NCBI GenBank assembly: GCA_032230565.1
Contig: JAVXWL010000240.1
Span: 1 to 13,654, forward strand
Reading direction: 5' to 3'
Length of the DNA stretch: 13,654 nucleotides
From: GCA-003244245 sp032230565
GTDB taxonomy: Bacteria > Actinomycetota > Actinomycetes > Mycobacteriales > Pseudonocardiaceae
Made by a program: the position numbers and the translations under genes. The stretch's first letter is position 1. The number at the start of each line of letters is the position of its first letter. The notes beneath the pieces were generated by a model. It saw nothing but the letters and a program-made list of their open reading frames with translations, had not been told where the DNA came from and made no database searches. This document shows, piece by piece, positions 1 through 5,459 of this stretch.

Positions 1-371
1 GCGTGGACGTCGGATCCCACGCGGAGCAGCACGAGGCTGCGCGCGCGCTGCATGCGTTGGGATCCCGGTGGGTCCTGATCAAGGGCGGGCACCTATCTGA
101 CGGCGCTGACGATGAACTGTGCCTGGATCTGCTGTATGACGGCACCGACTTCACCGAGTTCACCGGACCCCGGCTAGCTACCCCACATACCCACGGCAGC
201 GGCGACTCGCTAGCCGCGGCGATCACCTCCGCGCTTGCCCACGGCGCCGCGATGCCCGAGGCGGTCGGCTACGGCAAGCGATACATCAAGCAGGCGATAG
301 CCCACGCATACCCACTCGGCGCGGGAATCGGCCCAGTCTCCCCGTTCTGGCGCGTCCAGCCCCCGTGGTGA
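1..371 (+). CDS. thiD: Hydroxymethylpyrimidine / HMP-phosphate kinase ThiD (3' part)
   Basis: ThiD phosphorylates 4-amino-5-hydroxymethyl-2-methylpyrimidine twice, giving the HMP-PP that ThiE joins to the thiazole in cytosolic thiamine synthesis. Only about 122 C-terminal residues are visible; the family is usually about 265-275 residues, so over half lies before the window and the GTG at position 3 is not taken as the real start. What shows the family: WVLIKGGH, a ribokinase-fold strand, then LLYDG, and the anion-hole/catalytic motif HGSGDS with the catalytic Asp at about visible residue 68, followed by YGKRYIKQAI, a typical ThiD C-terminal helix. It is convergent with the DUF2277 gene, 59 nt away. 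ThiD fits the other thi genes in this window, although two or three unrelated genes separate it from thiOSG. Confidence 0.93.
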   Translation, partial: VDVGSHAEQHEAARALHALGSRWVLIKGGHLSDGADDELCLDLLYDGTDFTEFTGPRLATPHTHGSGDSLAAAITSALAHGAAMPEAVGYGKRYIKQAIAHAYPLGAGIGPVSPFWRVQPPW

Positions 372-430
372 TGTTCTCGGCGTATCTCCGGTCGCGCGGC
401 GTTCCATCCGGGTGAGCGAGACGCTGTGAG

Positions 431-700
431 TCACGTCGCGAAACGGGAGGCGGTGCGCTGGCGGGCCTTGGCAGTTTCGACGTCCCGATCCTTCGGCGGC
501 GCCGACGTCACCAGTTCGTCGAGCAGGCGCATCGAGACCTCGGCGACGGCGTCGACCGCCCGTTCGAACGCCGCCTCATTGATCCGCGACGGCTTGGTAC
601 AGCCGCTGATCTTTCGCACGTACTGTAATGCGGCGCTGCGCACCTCATCCTGTGTCGCAGGCGGGTCGAAGTTATGAAGCGGGCGGATATTGCGGCACAT
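431..700 (-). CDS. DUF2277 domain protein
   Basis: Small protein of 89 residues beginning MCRNIRPLHNFDPPAT and continuing with VRSAALQYVRKISG, FERAVDAVAE and MRLLDELV. This is the signature of the DUF2277 family, which has no established function as far as I know. The start is set at ATG 698-700 because MCRNI is the conserved N-terminus; the reading frame is open for 15 more codons upstream, but these are not family-like. No signal peptide or membrane segment is visible. The two early residues C2 and H9 and the R/K-rich body could suit nucleic acid or metal contact, but that is speculation. A TACGAT box sits 6 nt before the ATG, which suggests an mRNA that starts at the start codon. It is transcribed alone, convergent with thiD. 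Confidence 0.85.
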   Translation of the reverse strand: MCRNIRPLHNFDPPATQDEVRSAALQYVRKISGCTKPSRINEAAFERAVDAVAEVSMRLLDELVTSAPPKDRDVETAKARQRTASRFAT

Positions 701-706
701 CCCCAC

Positions 707-712
707 ATCGTA
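707..712 (-). promoter_or_regulatory. -10 box of the DUF2277 gene, leaderless arrangement
   Basis: TACGAT on the minus strand fits the mycobacterial TANNNT -10 consensus and is followed by 6 nt (GTGGGG) and then ATG at 700. With the usual 6-7 nt between -10 and the transcription start, the mRNA would begin at the A of the start codon. The GTGGGG between them could instead act as a weak ribosome binding site if transcription starts further upstream. Confidence 0.5.
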
Positions 713-757
713 GAGACGAAAGCCGACTGCCGACACCGGTCTCATCGTCCCACCAGC

Positions 758-773
758 CCCAGCCGAGGCTGGG
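758..773 (-). terminator. Short perfect hairpin, possible terminator after the lipoprotein gene
   Basis: CCCAGCC and GGCTGGG form a 7-bp perfect inverted repeat with a 2-base loop, which is tight for RNA. It lies about 110 nt after the lipoprotein stop and about 60 nt before the DUF2277 start. There is no T tract on either strand, so the call is weak; mycobacterial terminators often lack one. Confidence 0.3.
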
Positions 774-850
774 TGGATTCACTGCGCATGTGCCGCCACC
801 GGCAACTTCAGCGCAAAGTCGCCCGGCACGGCACACTCGTGCGCTGCAAC

Positions 851-867
851 ACCTCCTCCTCGGAGGT
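851..867 (-). terminator. Small stem-loop just after the lipoprotein stop
   Basis: ACCTCC and GGAGGT are a 6-bp inverted repeat around a 5-base loop, 14 nt beyond the stop codon at 881-883. It could end the lipoprotein transcript together with the hairpin at 758-773. No U tract follows. Confidence 0.25.
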
Positions 868-880
868 CACGGACAGTGCC

Positions 881-1882
881 TCAGCCGTCGGGGGCTGGCA
901 CGGTAATCCGTGCCGGTACCGGCACGCCGAACAGCAAGGCAACGACATCGCTGACGGTATGCACGCCGCCGGGCAGCGTGCCGCGCGGATCCACTTGGTA
1001 CATCTCGGCGATCAGGTAGCGCTCGTCGGGTCCGGCGAAGCCGACCGTGTTCGTCACCCAGTGCTTGCCGTAGGGATCGCTCTCATACGACCAGCCGTCC
1101 TTGTTCCCGGGCCGCTGCTCGGAGCCGGCCGCCCAGACGCCCCACTGCTGGTTGGGTGCGACCCCGCGCAAGGCATCGACCAGGTAGGCGCGGTCGGTCG
1201 GGTTCACCTGGGTGAAGACGTAGTGCGTGAGGGCAGCCAGGTCATCGGTGGTGCACTTGACGAAGCCCCAGTACGTCTTGGCGGTGAAGCCGGGCACGAA
1301 GTGTAAGCCAGTCATGCCGTACTGGCTGCGGAACCGGGCCAGCATGTCCTCGCCGCCGTACTTCGTCCACAGCCGGTCCGACGCGGCGTTGTCGGAGAAG
1401 TTGAGCATGGTGGCCATGTCGTGCCGGTCGGCGGCGGTCAGGGTGAGCTGGCCGGCCCGCTGACGGCGCAGCAGATCGGCCGCGATCGCCAGTTTGATGG
1501 TGGACGCTGTCCACCCCTGGTGCTGCGTCGGCCCGAATCGCCACACTGCCCCGGTTTGCCGGTCGGTGAATATCACGGCCAGGTAGCCGTTGCCGCTGAC
1601 ATTGCGGCTGATGTAGGCGCTGGCGGCGGCGAAGCGCTGCTGCTGGGTGCAGCTCCACGCCGGGTCAGGGCAATCGGCTGGCAGTGACGACGGCGCCGGT
1701 GACGACGGCCGCGGCGATGCCACGGCAGGTGTCGCCAGCGGCGCCGATACCGGCGGCATTGCGAGTACCGGCGGCATTGCGAGTACCGGCGGCACCGAGC
1801 TTTTCGATACCGCAGCCGGATTGACGGCGGGGCGTCCGCATCCGACCACGATGATCGCCGCGCAGGCGAGCATCAGCGTCAC
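881..1882 (-). CDS. Beta-lactamase-fold (class A-like) lipoprotein
   Basis: Probably an exported, lipid-anchored serine hydrolase of the beta-lactamase/DD-peptidase fold, similar in layout to mycobacterial LppW. Numbering from GTG 1880-1882 (333 aa): hydrophobic signal with lipobox VVGC (Cys15), a Pro/Ala/Ser linker 16-68 holding a short tandem repeat, then the catalytic-like domain from about 80: S127-T-I-K130 (SxxK), S163-D164-N165 (SDN) and K261-D-G (position of KTG). Cys71 and Cys78 could form a disulfide. The KDG in place of KTG makes true beta-lactam hydrolysis uncertain; a cell-wall or non-enzymatic role is possible. The start is doubtful: GTG 1882 has no ribosome binding site and gives a signal without basic residues. 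An in-frame upstream stretch (11 codons, from an ATC at 1915) supplies the basic n-region QRRLRL but has no ordinary start codon. Confidence 0.75.
   Translation of the reverse strand: MTLMLACAAIIVVGCGRPAVNPAAVSKSSVPPVLAMPPVLAMPPVSAPLATPAVASPRPSSPAPSSLPADCPDPAWSCTQQQRFAAASAYISRNVSGNGYLAVIFTDRQTGAVWRFGPTQHQGWTASTIKLAIAADLLRRQRAGQLTLTAADRHDMATMLNFSDNAASDRLWTKYGGEDMLARFRSQYGMTGLHFVPGFTAKTYWGFVKCTTDDLAALTHYVFTQVNPTDRAYLVDALRGVAPNQQWGVWAAGSEQRPGNKDGWSYESDPYGKHWVTNTVGFAGPDERYLIAEMYQVDPRGTLPGGVHTVSDVVALLFGVPVPARITVPAPDG
1748..1794 (-). repeat. 18-bp tandem repeat inside the lipoprotein linker
   Basis: Two exact head-to-tail copies of an 18-bp unit (1748-1765 and 1766-1783, plus-strand TACCGGCGGCATTGCGAG) followed by 11 bases of a third (1784-1794). 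Read on the coding strand they give repeats of six residues, seen as PPVLAM-PPVLAM-PPVSA. The unit is in frame, so copy-number change would only lengthen or shorten the linker between the lipid anchor and the enzyme domain. Confidence 0.9.
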
Positions 1883-1912
1883 GGCGAGACGCAGACGGCG
1901 TTGGGAGTTCGT

Positions 1913-1927
1913 GATGGCGGGACGTTA
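1913..1927 (-). promoter_or_regulatory. -10 box and apparent ATC start position of the lipoprotein gene
   Basis: TAACGT (minus strand, 1922-1927) is followed by 6 nt and then ATC at 1913-1915, in frame with the lipoprotein. This is the same TANNNT-N6-start geometry seen at other genes in the window, but with ATC where ATG or GTG is expected. Translation from here would give a normal basic lipoprotein signal. It may be a lost start codon, with the gene now using GTG 1882 poorly. Confidence 0.4.
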
Positions 1928-2028
1928 CCTCACCGGGCAAACCATCGGTGGGGAACGCCAACACCGCTATCGGGTCGCCTGATCGACTCGAATAGGTGAC
2001 TCGGCGGTGTCGGCTAACAGAGCGGGGT

Positions 2029-2055
2029 CTTCTCACGCTTAGTGAGAAGTACATT
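2029..2055 (+). promoter_or_regulatory. Promoter with perfect dyad operator for the Ala/Pro-rich gene
   Basis: CTTCTCAC (2029-2036) and GTGAGAAG (2042-2049) are a perfect 8-bp inverted repeat with a 5-base centre. TACATT at 2050-2055 abuts it and fits a TANNNT -10 box; transcription would then start near 2062, leaving a leader of about 16 nt that carries the purine-rich ribosome binding site. The dyad would fill the -35/-10 spacer, a position where a bound dimer blocks RNA polymerase. Confidence 0.5.
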
Positions 2056-2077
2056 CAGTGACGAGGTTGGGGGGGCC

Positions 2078-2614
2078 ATGTTCAGTTTGCGTAATGCGGT
2101 GATCGCCTTGGTAGCGAGTGCCGGGCTTGTCGTGGTGTTGGCGGGCGTCTCCACTGGAGTGTTCACCGCCCAGCCTGCACAGCCGCCCGTTGGTCAATCC
2201 GCCTCGGTGCAGCAGGATGCCGCTGCCGCGGCCCGTGCCGCCCCGGTGCCCCCAGGTATCGCTGCCCCAGCGCTTGCCGCGCCTGCGCCCGCGCCCGCTG
2301 CCCCAGCGCCCGCTGAGCCAGCTCCTGCCGCTCCGGTACATCACGATGTCGCTGCCCCGGCGCCCGCTGCGGTGCGTGCCCAGCCCGTAATCCACTACCG
2401 CCAGATGCAGATGCCGGTGCAGCAGCAACCTGCCCCAGCGGTCAACCCTGCGGGCTCAGTCGCACCAGTTCAGGATCCTCGGCCGGCATCTCCACCACCG
2501 TCAGCGGCATTGCCGGCACGCGATGCCAAGTCGCGCACGGTGAACACCGAGCCTTGTGCCTGCAACGGCACGATGCGGAAGGTCTCCACGCACTGGGACC
2601 CACCTCGAGGCTGA
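2078..2614 (+). CDS. Ala/Pro-rich exported protein, unknown function
   Basis: A 178-residue protein that I do not recognise. From ATG 2078, chosen for the purine-rich GAGGTTGGGGGGG just upstream, it has a short basic start (MFSLRN) and a hydrophobic stretch at about 7-29 with a possible signal peptidase site after VFTA (about residue 31). Residues 32-148 are a low-complexity Ala/Pro/Gln/Val region with blocks such as APAPAPAAPAPAEPAPA. A less biased tail follows, holding the only two cysteines as C-A-C (160 and 162) and ending in HWDPPRG. The 12 codons open before this ATG look like leader, not protein. The Pro/Ala body resembles wall-spanning or mucin-like mycobacterial exported proteins. 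It is divergent from the lipoprotein gene and convergent with thiG, 20 nt away. Confidence 0.7.
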   Translation: MFSLRNAVIALVASAGLVVVLAGVSTGVFTAQPAQPPVGQSASVQQDAAAAARAAPVPPGIAAPALAAPAPAPAAPAPAEPAPAAPVHHDVAAPAPAAVRAQPVIHYRQMQMPVQQQPAPAVNPAGSVAPVQDPRPASPPPSAALPARDAKSRTVNTEPCACNGTMRKVSTHWDPPRG

Positions 2615-2634
2615 CAGACTGACGAGCACGCCAG

Positions 2635-3396
2635 TTAGCGGTCTGGGCTGGAGGCGCGGGCCCAGAAGCGTTGCGGGATCCGGCCAGCTAGCCGGGCGTG
2701 CCGGCCAGCCTGCACGGCTAGCCGCATCGCTTCGGCCATCCGCGGCGGGTCCTCGGCTCGGGTGACGGCACTGGCGAGCAACACCGCATCGCAACCCAGC
2801 TCCATCGCGAAGGCGGCCTCCGATGCGGTGCCGATTCCGGCGTCGAGAACTACCGGCGCCTGGGCCTGCGCCACGATCATCTCGATGTTGTGTGGGTTGC
2901 GGATGCCCAGGCCAGTGCCGATCGGTGAACCCAGCGGCATCACCGCCGCGCATCCCACATCGGCAAGTCTGCGGGCCAGCACCGGGTCGTCGTTGGTGTA
3001 GGGCAGCACCGTGAAGCCGTCGTCGACGAGCTGTTCGGCGGCGTCGAGCAACTCGATCGGGTCGGGCAACAGGGTGCGGTCGTCGGCGATGACCTCCAGC
3101 TTGAGCCAGGACGTTTGCAGGGCCTCCCGACCCAGCGCAGCGGTGAGTACGGCTTCCGCGGCGCTGCGGCAACCTGCGGTGTTGGGCAGCGGCTCGATTC
3201 CGTGCCGGGTCAAGAGGTCAAGTACGCCGGCGACGCCGCCGGTGGTATCGATCCGGCGGATCGCGACGGTGGTGAGCTCGGTCTGCGCGGCGAGCAGCGC
3301 CTGCTCCAGGATGGCCAGATTGGCGGCACCCCCGGTTCCCAGGATCAGCCGCGAGCCGAACTCGCGCCCGGCGATGACCAGGGGATCGTCTGCCAT
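2635..3396 (-). CDS. thiG: Thiazole synthase ThiG
   Basis: ThiG builds the thiazole phosphate of thiamine from 1-deoxy-D-xylulose 5-phosphate, dehydroglycine (from ThiO) and the sulfur carried as ThiS thiocarboxylate. The protein is 253 residues, normal for the family. In the numbering from ATG 3394-3396: LILGTGGAANL near 18-28, TTVAIRR, LPNTAGCRSA, the Schiff-base lysine in WLKLEV (about Lys99), VLPYTNDDP, MPLGSPIGTGLGI, VVLDAGIGTASEA and CDAVLLASAV near the C-terminus. GGAGG 9 nt upstream supports this ATG; a TTG three codons earlier sits directly against that GGAGG and is less likely. It is the last gene of thiO-thiS-thiG, 5 nt after the thiS stop, so its ribosome binding site lies inside the end of thiS. 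Control should come from the TPP riboswitch ahead of thiO. Confidence 0.97.
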   Translation of the reverse strand: MADDPLVIAGREFGSRLILGTGGAANLAILEQALLAAQTELTTVAIRRIDTTGGVAGVLDLLTRHGIEPLPNTAGCRSAAEAVLTAALGREALQTSWLKLEVIADDRTLLPDPIELLDAAEQLVDDGFTVLPYTNDDPVLARRLADVGCAAVMPLGSPIGTGLGIRNPHNIEMIVAQAQAPVVLDAGIGTASEAAFAMELGCDAVLLASAVTRAEDPPRMAEAMRLAVQAGRHARLAGRIPQRFWARASSPDR

Positions 3397-3401
3397 CTGC
3401 G

Positions 3402-3602
3402 TCAACCTCCCTGCACCGCGGTAACCACGTCGATCGATGCGCCGTCTCGCAATGCCGTGCCGGCCCAGAACGCGCGGGGCACCACGGCACCGTCCAGCGC
3501 CACCGCGACACCGCGCGGCGGCGTGCCGAGTCGCGACAGCACATCGACCAGCGCGCTGCCGTCAGGCAGTTCCCAGCACTGTCCATTCACGGTGACCGTC
3601 AT
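3402..3602 (-). CDS. thiS: Sulfur carrier protein ThiS
   Basis: A 66-residue ubiquitin-like sulfur carrier ending in the required Gly-Gly (TAVQGG). The terminal glycine is adenylated and turned into a thiocarboxylate, which ThiG uses as sulfur donor for the thiazole ring. The opening MTVTVNGQCWELPDG and the middle GVAVALDGAVVPR are typical of the family. The ATG overlaps the thiO stop as ATGA, so translation is coupled, with GTGAGG of the thiO end serving as ribosome binding site. No ThiF-like adenylating enzyme is in this window; in actinobacteria that step is probably done by a MoeB/MoeZ-type enzyme encoded elsewhere. Confidence 0.96.
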   Translation of the reverse strand: MTVTVNGQCWELPDGSALVDVLSRLGTPPRGVAVALDGAVVPRAFWAGTALRDGASIDVVTAVQGG

Positions 3603-4681
3603 GGCACCTCACTCAGCAGGCGTGCGGGCGTAGCCGGCTGCGCCTCCGCTGGCACGGGCTCACCACGCAGCAGTGCGAGCACCGCGTCGGCGGTCAGCGG
3701 CGCGAGCAGGATCCCGTTTCGGTGGTGACCGGTGGCGGCGAGCACGCCGGGCTCCAGCTCGCCGATAACCGGAAGGTTGTCGGGGCTGCCGGGACGCAGC
3801 CCCGCCGCTACCTCTTCCAGGGTGTACTCGGCGATCGCCGGGAGCACCCGCTCGGCGTCGGTGAGCAGCTCGCGCACGCCACCGGCTGTGACGTCGGTGT
3901 CGAAGCCGGTCTCGCGCTGGGTGGCGCCGAGCACCAGCCCTCCGCGGTCGCGGGGCACCAGGTAACTGTGCCGTCCCCCGATGATCGCGCGAACGGTCCG
4001 CGACGGCGGCGCCAACGTGCCCGGCCGGGATCTCAGCCGCATTATCTCCCCTTTCACCGGACGGATCACTCGAGCCAGAGCGGGGTGCAGGGCGGCGCTG
4101 TGGGCACCCGCAGCCAACACGACCACGTCGGCCACCGGCAGGCGGGCACACCGTTGGCTGGAGAAGTGCACCCCGGCGCCATGGCAGACCGCCAGCAGGG
4201 CGTCGACCAGCGCGCGATTGTCCACCGAGAGGTCACCCGGCACCGACAGCGCCCGGCACACCTGCGGGCCCAGTGACGGCTCAGCGCGGCGCGCTTGCCG
4301 GCCGGAAAGCACTTCCACCTGCCGCCCGATCCGAGACAGCTGCTCGGCGAGTCGGTCGAGGTCGGCGCGGTCGCCGGGATCCGCCGCGACGACGAACGTG
4401 CCGCTGGTCCGCAGGCAAGGGTCGGCGCCGGCGGCGACGAGCTCACTGGCGAAGGCCGGCCAGCGGCGCAGCGAGGCCGTCCCGAGCGCAAGTACCTCCG
4501 CCTCGCCGGGCGCTGCCTCGGTGACCGGGGCGAGCATCCCGCCGGCGACGCGCGAGGCGCCCGATCCGGGCGCGGGGTCGTGCACGGTCACCGTGAACCC
4601 CGCAGACGCCGCGCGCCAGGCGCAACTCAACCCGATGATGCCGCCGCCAACCACGGCGACGGTGCCAGCCGAACCGCTCAT
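3599..4681 (-). CDS. thiO: Glycine oxidase ThiO
   Basis: FAD-dependent amine oxidase that converts glycine to dehydroglycine (iminoglycine) for ThiG in the aerobic thiazole pathway. It has 360 residues from ATG 4679-4681, chosen because GGGAG lies just upstream and the protein then opens MSGSAGTVAVVGGGIIGLSCAW, with the dinucleotide-binding GGGIIG at 12-17. Further marks are GGMLAPVTEA, NRALVDALL, VVLAAGAHSA, VKGEIMRLR and, near the C-terminus, GLRPGSPDNLPVIGEL and TGHHRNGILLAP, which form the FAD and substrate pocket. The frame stays open for 82 codons upstream through the riboswitch and into the opposite strand of thiE; that part is not coding. First gene of the thiO-thiS-thiG operon, overlapping thiS by 4 nt. 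Confidence 0.95.
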   Translation of the reverse strand: MSGSAGTVAVVGGGIIGLSCAWRAASAGFTVTVHDPAPGSGASRVAGGMLAPVTEAAPGEAEVLALGTASLRRWPAFASELVAAGADPCLRTSGTFVVAADPGDRADLDRLAEQLSRIGRQVEVLSGRQARRAEPSLGPQVCRALSVPGDLSVDNRALVDALLAVCHGAGVHFSSQRCARLPVADVVVLAAGAHSAALHPALARVIRPVKGEIMRLRSRPGTLAPPSRTVRAIIGGRHSYLVPRDRGGLVLGATQRETGFDTDVTAGGVRELLTDAERVLPAIAEYTLEEVAAGLRPGSPDNLPVIGELEPGVLAATGHHRNGILLAPLTADAVLALLRGEPVPAEAQPATPARLLSEVP

Positions 4682-4685
4682 CACG

Positions 4686-4771
4686 CTCCCTGCGCCGGCA
4701 TGACCCGGATCAGGTTCGACGGTCGGGGTCGCAGGACCCCCTCTCAGCCCGGTCAGGCTCCCGTGCGGACC
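4686..4771 (-). promoter_or_regulatory. TPP (THI-element) riboswitch of thiOSG
   Basis: On the minus strand the conserved thi-box parts appear in order: GCACGGGAGCC, GGGCTGAGAGGG (CTGAGA on 4742-4747), a variable stem GGTCCTGCGACCCC, GTCGAACCTGATCC (4707-4716), then GGGTCATGCCGGCGCAGGGAG. This is a TPP aptamer. The GGGAG that ends the aptamer is also the ribosome binding site of thiO, whose ATG follows 4 nt on, so TPP binding most likely hides the ribosome binding site and blocks translation; no terminator hairpin with U tract lies between aptamer and gene. Confidence 0.95.
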
Positions 4772-4778
4772 GGTTTCC

Positions 4779-4784
4779 ACCCTA
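4779..4784 (-). promoter_or_regulatory. -10 box of the thiO-thiS-thiG transcript
   Basis: TAGGGT on the minus strand fits TANNNT. With a 6-nt gap transcription would start at about 4772, exactly at the 5' edge of the riboswitch aptamer, which is the expected place. It lies 6 bp from the thiE -10 box on the other strand. Confidence 0.5.
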
Positions 4785-4790
4785 CCTCGA

Positions 4791-4796
4791 TACGGT
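4791..4796 (+). promoter_or_regulatory. -10 box of thiE, leaderless arrangement
   Basis: GATACGGT contains TACGGT (TANNNT, with an upstream GA) and is followed by CGCCAG and the thiE ATG at 4803. Six bases separate the box from the start codon, so the mRNA should begin at the A of ATG. There is no purine-rich ribosome binding site, which agrees with leaderless translation. Confidence 0.55.
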
Positions 4797-4802
4797 CGCC
4801 AG

Positions 4803-5459
4803 ATGGACGGCGAGCAGATCCGGGCCCGGCTGGCTGACGCGCGGCTGTACCTGTGCACCGACGCGCGGACCGACCGAGGGGACCTTGCCGAGTTCGCCGA
4901 CGCGGCGTTGACCGGGGGCGTGGACATCCTTCAGCTGCGGGACAAGACCCTGGAGGCACGCCCGGAGCTCGCCGCCCTCGAGATACTCGCCGACGCATGC
5001 CGGCGTCACGGCGCGCTGCTCGCGGTCAACGACCGGGCCGACGTTGCGTTGGCCGCCGGTGCCCACGTGCTGCACCTGGGCCAAGACGATCTGCCGATCA
5101 GCTGGGCACGCCGGATTCTCGGCGATGAGGTGGCGATAGGCCGTTCCACGCGTGATCCAGCGCAGGCCGTCGACGCCGCCGGCCAGGCCGGGGTGGACTA
5201 CTTCTGCGGGGGGCCCTGCTGGGCCACCCCCACCAAACCGGGGCGCCCGGCCGCCGGTCTCGGCCTGATCCGTCGCATCGCCACGGCAAATCCGACCCGA
5301 CCGTGGTTCGCGATCGGCGGTATCGAGAACACCCGGCGGCTGGAGCTGGTGCTGGCCGCCGGAGCGCGTCGCGTCGTGGTGGTGCGCGCGATTACCGAGG
5401 CAGCTGATCCGCAGGCGACCGCCGCCGCCTTCGCGCAGCGGCTGCGGTCATCGAGCTAG
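4803..5459 (+). CDS. thiE: Thiamine-phosphate synthase ThiE
   Basis: ThiE couples HMP-PP from ThiD with the thiazole phosphate from ThiG to give thiamine phosphate. The protein is 218 residues, normal length, TIM-barrel fold. Motifs: QLRDK (44-48), contacting the pyrimidine diphosphate; NDRAD (76-80) with the Mg-binding Asp; HLGQDDLP (91-98); a phosphate-binding loop GPCWATPTKPGR near 138-148; and FAIGGI (169-174) for the thiazole phosphate. The start ATG fits both the family and the -10 box 6 nt upstream. It is divergent from thiO and not behind the riboswitch, so it seems regulated separately. Its TAG stop overlaps the stop of the convergent protease gene by 4 nt. Confidence 0.96.
   Translation: MDGEQIRARLADARLYLCTDARTDRGDLAEFADAALTGGVDILQLRDKTLEARPELAALEILADACRRHGALLAVNDRADVALAAGAHVLHLGQDDLPISWARRILGDEVAIGRSTRDPAQAVDAAGQAGVDYFCGGPCWATPTKPGRPAAGLGLIRRIATANPTRPWFAIGGIENTRRLELVLAAGARRVVVVRAITEAADPQATAAAFAQRLRSSS

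Noticed and set aside
674..1306. A 210-codon open frame on the plus strand
   Set aside because: It runs antisense to the lipoprotein gene, which has clear SxxK, SDN and lipobox motifs; the plus frame shows no known domain and is a shadow of codon bias.
2615..2650. Possible bidirectional terminator CAGAC...GTCTG between the Ala/Pro-rich gene and thiG
   Set aside because: Only five pairs with a long, poorly paired interior and partly inside thiG; too weak to call.
4680..4700. A six-codon frame (ATG CCG GCG CAG GGA GCG TGA) inside the riboswitch, ending on the thiO ATG
   Set aside because: The ATG is part of the conserved aptamer sequence CATGCC, and there is no ribosome binding site for it; most likely coincidence.
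3981..4703. A 240-codon plus-strand open frame opposite thiO
   Set aside because: Translation is Arg/Ser/Ala-rich without family features, and thiO on the other strand is certain.
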